From Bryobacterales bacterium (GTDB lineage Bacteria > Acidobacteriota > Terriglobia > Bryobacterales > Bryobacteraceae): a stretch of DNA of 56,795 nt. Shown piece after piece: positions 47,895-54,738 of this stretch. Each line of letters begins with the position of its first letter. The first letter of the stretch is position 1. The stretch covers positions 1 through 56,795 of the forward strand of contig PLDF01000180.1 of the NCBI GenBank assembly GCA_003135055.1, given 5' to 3'. A program made the translations under genes and the position numbers. Under the pieces are notes generated by a model that searched no databases, was not told the DNA's origin, and saw nothing but the letters and a program-made list of their open reading frames with translations.

Positions 47895-49070
47895 TTATGC
47901 AGCCGCGGTGCTCTTGGGCTTCACCGCGGCGCTGGCGTAAACTTCCTGCGCGGCGGCCACGCCGGTTCCGTACTTCACCGGGAATCCATTGGCGTTGAGG
48001 ATGATTTCGAGGCACGCCAGCATGGCGAACAGATCGGGAAAATCGAAATAGCCGATGTGCGCGATGCGGAACAGCTCGCCCTTCATGGAGCCTTGTCCGT
48101 TGGCGATCACGGCGCCGAAGCGGCTGCGGAATTCCTTCACGATAACGCCCGAATCCATTCCGGCCGGGGGCCTCACCGATGTCACCGCGGCGCCCGGAGA
48201 CGACGGCGCGAATAGCTCGAGCCCCATCGCCTGCACCGCGGCGCGCGTGGCCTTCGCCAGCATTTGCGCGTTCTCTACAAGGTTGGCCATGCCGATCTGC
48301 TGCACATACTTCAACGCTTCGCCGAGCGCGAGAATCAGCGAAATGGAGGCCGTCCAGCTGGATTCGCCTCCGTCGCCGCTCTTCTTTTCCTTCTTCAAAT
48401 TGAAGTAGTAATGCGGCAGCGTGGCGGTATCGGCGAATTTCCACGCTTTCGGACCGATGGCCATGAACGCCAGGCCCGGCGGAATCATAAACGCCTTCTG
48501 CGAGCCGCTGACCAGCACGTCGATTCCCCAGCCGTCGATGTCGATGGGCATGGTGCCGAGGCCGGTGATGGCGTCCACCACGAAAATGGCGCCGGTCTTG
48601 GCGACGGCTTGGCCCATGGCGCGCAGATCATGCGCGGCGCCGGTGGAACTCTCCGACGCTTGCACGAAGACGCCCTTGGTCGCGGGCTCTTTCGCCAGCG
48701 CTTCCTCCACCTGCCGCGGGCTCACCACTTGGCCATATGGCACGGTGATCACGGTGGCATCGAGTCCGTAGGCCTTGGCGATGTCCGCCCAGCGCTCGCC
48801 GAATTTGCCCGCGACGCACACGATCGCCTTGTCGCCCTTCGAGAAAAGATTCGACACCGAGGCGTCCATGGCGCCGGTGCCGGAGGCGGAAAAAATCAGC
48901 ACGTCATTGGCGGTGCCCATCACTTCTTTCATGCCGGCCAGGCACGCCAGATACACTTTACGGAAGTCTTCGGTGCGGTGATGAATGTCCGAAGCCATCA
49001 TGGCGTGCAGGGCGGGCGGATAGAGCGGAGTGGGACCGGGAGTCAACAAACGTTGTTTTTTGATGTGCAT
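47895..49070 (-). CDS. alanine-glyoxylate / serine-pyruvate-type aminotransferase (class V)
   Basis: 391 residues. PLP enzyme of the AGXT/serine-glyoxylate family. RLLTPGPTPLYPPALHAM and HHRTEDFRKVY at the start, SASGTGAMDA near 63, VDAITGLGTMPIDIDGWGIDVL near 170, and the PLP-binding Lys in SGSQKAFMIPPGLAF near 196. It transfers an amino group from Ser or Ala to glyoxylate or pyruvate. RIAHIGYFDFPDLFAML near the end is typical. No pathway partners adjacent, so the physiological substrate is uncertain (photorespiration-like glyoxylate or serine cycle). Confidence 0.9.
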   Translation of the reverse strand: MHIKKQRLLTPGPTPLYPPALHAMMASDIHHRTEDFRKVYLACLAGMKEVMGTANDVLIFSASGTGAMDASVSNLFSKGDKAIVCVAGKFGERWADIAKAYGLDATVITVPYGQVVSPRQVEEALAKEPATKGVFVQASESSTGAAHDLRAMGQAVAKTGAIFVVDAITGLGTMPIDIDGWGIDVLVSGSQKAFMIPPGLAFMAIGPKAWKFADTATLPHYYFNLKKEKKSGDGGESSWTASISLILALGEALKYVQQIGMANLVENAQMLAKATRAAVQAMGLELFAPSSPGAAVTSVRPPAGMDSGVIVKEFRSRFGAVIANGQGSMKGELFRIAHIGYFDFPDLFAMLACLEIILNANGFPVKYGTGVAAAQEVYASAAVKPKSTAAA

Positions 49071-49314
49071 AGGGGGGACTCGTCCATTAGAATATCAGAC
49101 ACTAAAAAGCGGCGGCGCGACGGCTCAGGCTTTCCCTCAGCCGCCGGTAGTGTCCTCAAAGTTGCGTTGACTGCAATTTGCAATGGGGCGAGCAGTTCGA
49201 ATCCCTGAATGGGCTTTCGGTGTGCCTCGCAACATTGGTCTCCGCTCTCGCGGCGGCGGGAACAATAGGAAACTCGCTCAGGATCGCTGGGCGCCGTCGT
49301 TCGAACTGCGTGGC

Positions 49315-49659
49315 CTACCAACCCACCTTTCGCTTTTCTCGCTCGGTGAGTGTTTCGTGCAGCAGCGATTTGATGTAGGTCTGGTAAGGCAGACCCTTCT
49401 TTTCAGCCTGTTTTCGGGCCAAGGCCAAATCTGCTTCGGGAATCCGCAGCGCCACTGTCGGCGCTGGCGTCTTCTTGGACGCAGCTATCCGCGCCCGCAG
49501 TTTCTCTTTGGTCAACACGTGCGCTTCGCCGTTCTTCACGGCGGCAAGCAGCTGTTTACCATGGATATTGCGATTCTTATGCCACCACGCCGCCTCTTCC
49601 GCCTCGGTGGCGAAAGCCGGCACGACGCGCTTGGGTTGCTCCTCCAACTGCTTCTTCAT
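49315..49659 (-). CDS. BrnA/CopG-type ribbon-helix-helix antitoxin
   Basis: 114 residues from ATG 49659, overlapping the toxin stop (ATGA). Helical, acidic N-terminus (LEEQPKRVVPAFATEAEEAAWWHKNRNI) then the ribbon-helix-helix: VALRIPEADLALARKQAEKKGLPYQTYIKSLLHETL. Antitoxin second in operon fits BrnT-BrnA order. It binds the toxin and represses. The last residues (REKRKVGW) run to 49315. Frame intact. Confidence 0.85.
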   Translation of the reverse strand: MKKQLEEQPKRVVPAFATEAEEAAWWHKNRNIHGKQLLAAVKNGEAHVLTKEKLRARIAASKKTPAPTVALRIPEADLALARKQAEKKGLPYQTYIKSLLHETLTEREKRKVGW

Positions 49660-49913
49660 TTGGGTCTCTCCAGAAAAGCCTTTCTGTCCGAAACACCAGC
49701 CGGAAAGGCGGTAATGGCACGTATCTTGCCTTTGCGAATCGTCCACGCCACCCACAACAAACGGCCTCCATTTGTAAGGCCGGCGGAACGGTACCGCTCT
49801 TCGTTATCGATCCGTTCGAAGTTCAGGTCTACAGGGCCGTTGTTCAGCAATTGTTCGAACTCCGCGGGCGTCACCTTGTGGGCGCCCAGGTGCTTCTTGT
49901 TCTCGTCATCCAA
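49656..49913 (-). CDS. BrnT-family RelE-like toxin, N-terminus probably frameshifted
   Basis: 85 residues as read from TTG 49913. LDDENKKHLGAHKVTPAEFEQLLNNGP, ERYRSAGLTNGGRLLWVAWTIRKGKIRAITAF are BrnT. The expected start is absent in this frame; one frame over, GTG reads ASGIEFDW directly before DDENKKHLG, and inserting one base (TGG-GAT) would restore the usual EFDWDDEN start. So either the toxin is weakly made from TTG or broken. Ribonuclease-type toxins of this family cleave RNA. Antitoxin overlaps by 4 bases. Confidence 0.8.
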   Translation of the reverse strand: MDDENKKHLGAHKVTPAEFEQLLNNGPVDLNFERIDNEERYRSAGLTNGGRLLWVAWTIRKGKIRAITAFPAGVSDRKAFLERPK

Positions 49914-49995
49914 TCGAATTCGATTCCGCTGGCCACCGCTCTATATTGTATTGCAACGTATATACGTTCAGGATTGGCTAAGGCCCGCGGAAAAC

Positions 49996-50048
49996 GCGTT
50001 CATATGAGTGTGAACGCTGTCGCAGGAGTGCGACGCAAGAGTGCGTGC
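49996..50048. repeat. repeat family A, expanded copy
   Basis: GCGTTCATATGAGTGTGAAC plus GC, then an extra hairpin GTCGCA-GGAG-TGCGAC (50019-50034), then GCAAGAGTGCGTGC. So the second module appears as two tandem copies, one diverged. Lies directly before the yqeY promoter. Confidence 0.7.
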
Positions 50049-50062
50049 GCCACAGTTGCCCG

Positions 50063-50068
50063 TATAAT
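50063..50068 (+). promoter_or_regulatory. candidate -10 box of yqeY-OPT operon
   Basis: Perfect TATAAT, 10 bases before the yqeY ATG, predicting a nearly leaderless transcript. No good -35 box (the correct distance falls inside the family A repeat). Confidence 0.45.
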
Positions 50069-50078
50069 ATCAGACATC

Positions 50079-50525
50079 ATGCCCCTGGTCGATCAGGTAC
50101 AGAAGGACATGGTTGCGGCCATGAAAAACCGCGCAGAGGCCCGTTTGAGCGCCATCCGGATGATCAAAGCGGCGCTCATGAAGGCGAAAGTGGATTCGCC
50201 CAAGCCGCTCGACGAGGCCGCGGAAATGGCGATCCTGAAGCAGCTCATCAAGCAGCGCATCGACGCCGCCGAGATGTACCGCAAGGCCGGCCGCACGGAG
50301 CAGGCGGAGAAGGAAGAGGCCGAGCGCACACTGATTGAAGGGTACCTGCCGGCCGGAGCCAGCGAAGCCGAGATGGATGCGGCCATCGAAGCCGCGTTGA
50401 GCGAAACCGGCGCGACCTCGATCAAGCAGATGGGCCTGGTGATGAAGGCCGCGCAGGCCAAGCTGGCTGGCAAATCGGTGGACGGCAAGGCGATGAGCGA
50501 TAAGGTGAGGGCGAAGCTCCAATGA
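50079..50525 (+). CDS. yqeY: GatB/YqeY-domain protein
   Basis: 148 residues from ATG 50079, which is in frame within a longer upstream frame that covers repeats. LVDQVQKDMVAAMKNRAEARLSAIRMIKAALM and EEAERTLIEGYLPAGASEAEMDAAIEAAL are typical YqeY. The protein shares the C-terminal domain of GatB/Asp-tRNA amidotransferase but acts alone; probably RNA-related. The stop overlaps the OPT ATG (ATGA). Confidence 0.9.
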   Translation: MPLVDQVQKDMVAAMKNRAEARLSAIRMIKAALMKAKVDSPKPLDEAAEMAILKQLIKQRIDAAEMYRKAGRTEQAEKEEAERTLIEGYLPAGASEAEMDAAIEAALSETGATSIKQMGLVMKAAQAKLAGKSVDGKAMSDKVRAKLQ

Positions 50526-52552
50526 CGCCCGCAAAGCACCGGCCATTCGTTCCCGATAACGTCGAGATGAAGGAGTTCACCTGGCGCGCGGTGCTGCTGG
50601 GTCTGGCGATGACGGTGGTGCTCGGCTCGGCGAACGCCTACCTGGGGCTGCGCGCGGGGCAGACTATCGCGGCGACTTATCCGGCGGCGGTGATCGGCAT
50701 GGCCATGCTGCGGGTCATGGGGCGCGGAACTATTCTGGAAGAGAACATCGCGCGGACTGCCGGGTCCATCGGTGAAGGCGTGGCGGCGGGCGCGGTGTTC
50801 ACCCTGCCGGCGTTCATAATGGTGAAGGCGTGGCCGTCGTTCGGCTTCGCGGACGCGTATTGGAAATCGACGGCGCTGATCCTGGTGGGGTCGGTTCTGG
50901 GCGTGCTATTCGTTTCGCTGGTGCGGCGCGCGTTGGTGGAAGACCCCGAGCTGCCGTTCCCGGAATCGCTGGCGGCGTCGCAGATCCACAAGGCCGGGCA
51001 GGTGGGCGCGCAGGCCGCGAAATACCTGTTCTACAACATGGGGTTCGGCGCCGCGACGTTTCTGCTGGGCGCATTCAACGTGTTCGCGCCGGATAAGGAT
51101 TTCTTCTTCCGCGTAGGACGGCTGGGCGCGAGCACGCTGAAGTTGGGCGGGGCTGGGACCAACCAGGTGCTCGGCGCGGGCGGGATTGCGACGTGTTCGG
51201 CGCCCACCGTGAGTCCCGCGTTTCTGGGCGTGGGATACGTGATTGGCCCGGAGTTGGCGTCGCTCAATTTTGCCGGCAGCGTGATTGCGTGGGGACTGCT
51301 GATTCCGCTGCTGATCTTCTTCCTGGGGCCGCAGTTGAAGAATTACCTGCCGCCGGGACCCGGCAGCGAGGCGGGATGGCTGGATGAAGCGAACGCCGTG
51401 TGGCGCTACATTGTGCGGCCTATCGCGGTGGGCGGAATGATGGTGGGAACGGCGTACACGCTGTTCCGCATGCGCAGGAATCTGTTTTCGGGCCTGGCCA
51501 AAGCGTTCGCCGAAGTGCGCACCGGCGGCCCCGACTTGGCATCGATGAACCGCACCGAGCGCTACATGAGCTCGAAAACCGTGCTGGGGCTGCTCGCGGT
51601 GACGTTCGTCGCCATGACGGTGCTCTACATTTATCTTTCGAAGCTGGTGGCGGGCGGCATCGCGGCGGCGATCGTGATGCTGATTGTGGGCTTCTTCTTC
51701 GCCACGGTGTCGGGCCATCTGGTGGGCGTGATCGGGTCGTCGAACAATCCGGTGTCCGGCCTGACGCTGTGCACGCTGGTGATCGCGGCGCTGCTGATGG
51801 TGGTGATGGGCGCGACTGGAATGCCCGGCGTGGTGGCAGTGCTGGGAGTGGCGGCGGTGGTGTGCGTTTCGTCGTCGGTGGCGGGCGAGCTGCTGCAGGA
51901 TTTCAAAGTGGGCTACATTCTGGGCGGCACGCCGCGCTACATCCAGATCGCGGAGCTGATCGCGGTGGTGGTTGCCAGCCTCATCATGTATTTTCCGCTG
52001 ATGGTGCTGCAGCAGGGCAATATCAACTCGGGCGGAATCGGCTTCGGCGACCGCGCACTCTCGGCGCCGCAAGCGGGGTTGATGGCGTCGCTGGCGCAGG
52101 GCATTGTGGGCGGCGATATGGCGTGGCCGCTGGTGGTGGCGGGCATCATGATGGGCTTTGCGCTGATTATGATCAGGGTGAAGAGCCCGATGCTGGTGGC
52201 GATCGGGATGTACCTGCCGATCTCCATCACGTCGGCGATTTTCCTGGGCGGCCTGATTCGCTGGGTGAGCGATTCGCTGTGCCGGCGCGCGGGATTGAAC
52301 GAAGCGCAGAAGGCGCGGGTGGAGAACGTGGGCGTGCTGGCGGCGTCGGGAATGATTGCGGGCGAGGCGCTGGCGGGGATTGTGACGGCGACGTTTCAAT
52401 TCGAGCGCTGGCCCATTCCGAAGCTTTTCAACGATCCGTCGTATTTGCTGGGCGTGGTATTTCTGGGGTTGATCGGGTACGTGCTGGTGAAAGTTCCGCT
52501 GGCGAATGCGGGCGATCCGAACGAGCCGGCGCCGCCGGCGGCCATGATTTAA
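50522..52552 (+). CDS. OPT-family oligopeptide/metal transporter
   Basis: 676 residues with about 15-16 transmembrane helices spread across the length. VEMKEFTWRAVLLGLAMTVVLGSANAYLGLRAGQTIAATYPAAVIG at the start and GSSNNPVSGLTLCTLV (residue ~405) with NPVSG are OPT hallmarks. Family members carry oligopeptides, siderophores or metal chelates by proton symport; bacterial members are often annotated without a substrate. Translationally coupled to yqeY. No ABC partners. Start in frame with ATGA overlap. Confidence 0.9.
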   Translation: MTPAKHRPFVPDNVEMKEFTWRAVLLGLAMTVVLGSANAYLGLRAGQTIAATYPAAVIGMAMLRVMGRGTILEENIARTAGSIGEGVAAGAVFTLPAFIMVKAWPSFGFADAYWKSTALILVGSVLGVLFVSLVRRALVEDPELPFPESLAASQIHKAGQVGAQAAKYLFYNMGFGAATFLLGAFNVFAPDKDFFFRVGRLGASTLKLGGAGTNQVLGAGGIATCSAPTVSPAFLGVGYVIGPELASLNFAGSVIAWGLLIPLLIFFLGPQLKNYLPPGPGSEAGWLDEANAVWRYIVRPIAVGGMMVGTAYTLFRMRRNLFSGLAKAFAEVRTGGPDLASMNRTERYMSSKTVLGLLAVTFVAMTVLYIYLSKLVAGGIAAAIVMLIVGFFFATVSGHLVGVIGSSNNPVSGLTLCTLVIAALLMVVMGATGMPGVVAVLGVAAVVCVSSSVAGELLQDFKVGYILGGTPRYIQIAELIAVVVASLIMYFPLMVLQQGNINSGGIGFGDRALSAPQAGLMASLAQGIVGGDMAWPLVVAGIMMGFALIMIRVKSPMLVAIGMYLPISITSAIFLGGLIRWVSDSLCRRAGLNEAQKARVENVGVLAASGMIAGEALAGIVTATFQFERWPIPKLFNDPSYLLGVVFLGLIGYVLVKVPLANAGDPNEPAPPAAMI

Positions 52553-52554
52553 CC

Positions 52555-52710
52555 ATGCGGCCAGCCGGCACTGGCAAAGCCCATGCCGTGGCCGAGCTGC
52601 CGCGGGACCAGATGCTGGTCTGTGACCGATGCGGCCAGCCCATGAAGCGTCACTGCACTGAGACCATTTCCCCGGGTGGCGCGCTTTGGACGTTTGCACG
52701 CCAACCTTAG
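52555..52710 (+). CDS. possible 51-residue zinc-knuckle-like peptide
   Basis: ATG 52555, two bases after the OPT stop. The only motif is MLVCDRCGQPMKRHCTET, a C-x2-C ... H-C arrangement that could bind zinc. No ribosome binding site is obvious apart from the OPT end. May be spurious, but its spacing suggests it is co-transcribed. Confidence 0.35.
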   Translation: MRPAGTGKAHAVAELPRDQMLVCDRCGQPMKRHCTETISPGGALWTFARQP

Positions 52711-52741
52711 CGCCCCCGCATGGCGAGAGTCATGGAAATTG

Positions 52742-52757
52742 GTAAAGCGCTTACGTA
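52742..52757. promoter_or_regulatory. candidate LacI-type operator upstream of the LacI gene
   Basis: GTAAAGCGCTTACG contains the central AAGCGCTT palindrome used by LacI-family regulators, with flanks GTA and ACG. It is 300 bases from the regulator's start, so it may serve the regulator or another gene. Low support. Confidence 0.25.
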
Positions 52758-52980
52758 AATACGCAAAAAGTGCGCCCCCGCCATGCCGCAAAAGCCGTTC
52801 ATAGCTGTACTTCGGGCAGCTCACCGCGGGTAGGGTGGCGCAAACGGCAGCCGCACTCCGCGGTATCTGCAACTCGGGTTCCAGTTCATATTTTGACGCG
52901 GGGGCGAGCGTGTCCGCCACGTGGCGGGCGCGAATATAGGCGTTTAACGTTTGGCGTCGAGGGTTTTGCGCGAACGCATT

Positions 52981-53008
52981 TTGCACCTCGCCGATATGCG
53001 CTTATACT
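52981..53008 (+). promoter_or_regulatory. sigma-70-type promoter of the LacI-family gene
   Basis: TTGCAC (52981-52986), 16-base spacer, TATACT (53003-53008). Good match to consensus. About 50 bases before the TTG start codon. The 270 bases further upstream (52711-52980) hold no gene. Confidence 0.6.
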
Positions 53009-53059
53009 GGTTTCGACGGCCTCGGGAAGCCAGTGGAAGCCGGGACGGAGGAACGACGT

Positions 53060-54079
53060 TTGGCCGTAAGCATCAAAGATGTCGCCGAACGGGCGGGCGT
53101 TTCCATCGCCACGGTTTCGCACGTACTCAATGGGACGCGCGGGACGCGGCCGCAAACCCGGCAAAAAGTATTGGCGGCCATTGAGGAGCTGGGTTACGCG
53201 CAGAATCAGTCGGCGCGCAATCTGGCCATGGGCCGCAGCACGCTGCTGGGGCTGATCATTTCCGATATTCGCAATCCGTTCTTTCCGGAAGTAACGGCGG
53301 CATTTCAGGATCAGGCGCTGTTGCACAACATGGAAGCGCTGGTGCTGAATACCAACTACGACGCGCAGCGGACGCTCAATTCGGTGAAGCGGCTGGTGGG
53401 GCTGCAGGTTGCGGCGGTGGCGATACTGACTTCGCAGATCGACCCGGGCGTGATGGATTCGTTGGTGGAACACCGCGTTGCCGCGGTGTATCTCGACTTA
53501 GGCCGCGTGGATAAGTTGATCAGTAACATACTGCTCGATTACGAGCACGGCATCGCCGAAGCGCTGGAACACTTGACTGCCCTGGGCCACCGGCAGATCG
53601 CTTATATTGGCGGTCCTCCGCACCTGCATTCGGCGCAGCGGCGGAAGAAAGCTTTCCTCGAACGGGCGGCGCAAATGGGGATCGATCCGGGCCTCACTGT
53701 CGATGCGGATTTCACCGTGAAGGGCGGCTATTTCGCCACCGCCAAACTCCTCAACGGCCGGACGCCGACCGCGATTCTGGCGGGCAACGATCTGACCGCC
53801 ATCGGCGTGCTGCACCGCGCCTACGACGGGGGGCTGCGCGTGCCGGAAGACCTGTCCGTGGTGGGTTTCGACGACATCCTCATCGCCGAGTACACGCAGC
53901 CGGCGCTGACCACGGTAGCGGTGCCGCGCATGGAGATCGGCAAAGTGGCCTTCCAGGCGCTATGGGCCATGTTGCGCGACCCGGCGGCGGGGGGCCTGGA
54001 ATACCCTCTGGGAACGCACCTGGTAACGCGCGAATCTTCGGCCCATCCGCGAGTCATGACGGAGCGGCAGGCCGTTTGA
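53060..54079 (+). CDS. LacI-family transcriptional regulator
   Basis: 339 residues from TTG 53060, chosen because GGAGG (53047-53051) lies 8 bases upstream; a GTG at 53033 is in frame but lacks one. The HTH is SIKDVAERAGVSIATVSHVLNGTRGTRPQTRQKVLAAIEELGYAQNQSARNLA (residues 3-55) with the hinge helix. The rest is a periplasmic-binding-type effector domain (LGLIISDIRNPFFPEV, VVGFDDILIAEYTQPALTTV). It most likely responds to a sugar. No sugar genes lie downstream, so the regulon is distant. Confidence 0.93.
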   Translation: MAVSIKDVAERAGVSIATVSHVLNGTRGTRPQTRQKVLAAIEELGYAQNQSARNLAMGRSTLLGLIISDIRNPFFPEVTAAFQDQALLHNMEALVLNTNYDAQRTLNSVKRLVGLQVAAVAILTSQIDPGVMDSLVEHRVAAVYLDLGRVDKLISNILLDYEHGIAEALEHLTALGHRQIAYIGGPPHLHSAQRRKKAFLERAAQMGIDPGLTVDADFTVKGGYFATAKLLNGRTPTAILAGNDLTAIGVLHRAYDGGLRVPEDLSVVGFDDILIAEYTQPALTTVAVPRMEIGKVAFQALWAMLRDPAAGGLEYPLGTHLVTRESSAHPRVMTERQAV

Positions 54080-54121
54080 AGTTAGCGCCGTCAGTAATAG
54101 CTCCGTGGCCGTAACCGTGGC

Positions 54122-54162
54122 GCACGCACTCCTGCGTGCAGCGTTCACACTCGTGTGAACGC
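54122..54162. repeat. repeat family A, inverted copy
   Basis: GCACGCA-CTCC-TGCGTGC (54122-54139) and GCGTTCACAC-TC-GTGTGAACGC (54141-54162). Forty of 41 positions equal the reverse complement of 42009-42049. Located 43 bases after the LacI-gene stop, between convergent genes. Confidence 0.88.
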
Positions 54163-54188
54163 GTCTTCTTGCCCTTTCGCTCCGCTCT

Positions 54189-54656
54189 TCAGCCAATCCC
54201 TTCCAATTGCTTCAGATGATTCAGATCGTGTCCTCCCATGGTTTCGACGATAGTTTGGAACGTCATCTCGCCGCGCTCCGGATGGCTCACCTTCCGCGCG
54301 AACGCTTCCGCCGGCAGCGCGCGAAGCAGCGCCACGTTCCACGCGCGCACCGCGGAGAACACCGCCAGGGCCGCGTCCGCGCCATAAGCGGCGTAGTTTG
54401 CCGCCCAACGGTCTTGATCGAACGGTTGCATTACGTGGCCGTCTTCGGCGAGCGACTGACGCAAGCGGAATGAGAACGCCAGTTCGCAATCCGCCAGATG
54501 ACACGCGATTTCCCGCGGGCTCCATTTGCCCGGGGCGACCGGCTGGTCCACCCGTCCCGCGCCGATCCTGCCGATGAGCGAGTGCAGCCGCCCCGCCGTT
54601 TCGCCGATGGTTTGCAGGGGATCGCGCGACCCCAAATGCGATGCGTATGGATTCAT
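54189..54656 (-). CDS. DinB-family (four-helix bundle) protein
   Basis: 155 residues from ATG 54656 (another at 54674). Helices: PLQTIGETAGRLHSLIGRIG, VAPGKWSPREIACHLADCELAFSFRLRQSL, AALAVFSAVRAWNVALLRALP and TFQTIVETMGGHDLNHLKQLEGIG. Metal-ligand His residues are HLAD and the final HDLNHLKQL, as in DinB/YfiT-type enzymes that use Zn or Ni and low-molecular-weight thiols. It probably transfers a thiol or hydrolyses a substrate; the substrate is unknown. Stands alone. Confidence 0.88.
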   Translation of the reverse strand: MNPYASHLGSRDPLQTIGETAGRLHSLIGRIGAGRVDQPVAPGKWSPREIACHLADCELAFSFRLRQSLAEDGHVMQPFDQDRWAANYAAYGADAALAVFSAVRAWNVALLRALPAEAFARKVSHPERGEMTFQTIVETMGGHDLNHLKQLEGIG

Positions 54657-54738
54657 ATCTAAACAAGCTATCACGCTGCCGGGCGCGCCGCCGCGACGCA
54701 GCCTGTCCGAGGTTGGAGTCGATTGGATTGCCTCCGAC

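Noticed and set aside
50906..52699. 597-codon minus frame opposite the OPT transporter
   Set aside because: Composition is Arg/His-rich with no recognisable domain; mirrors the high-G+C third-position bias of the real gene.
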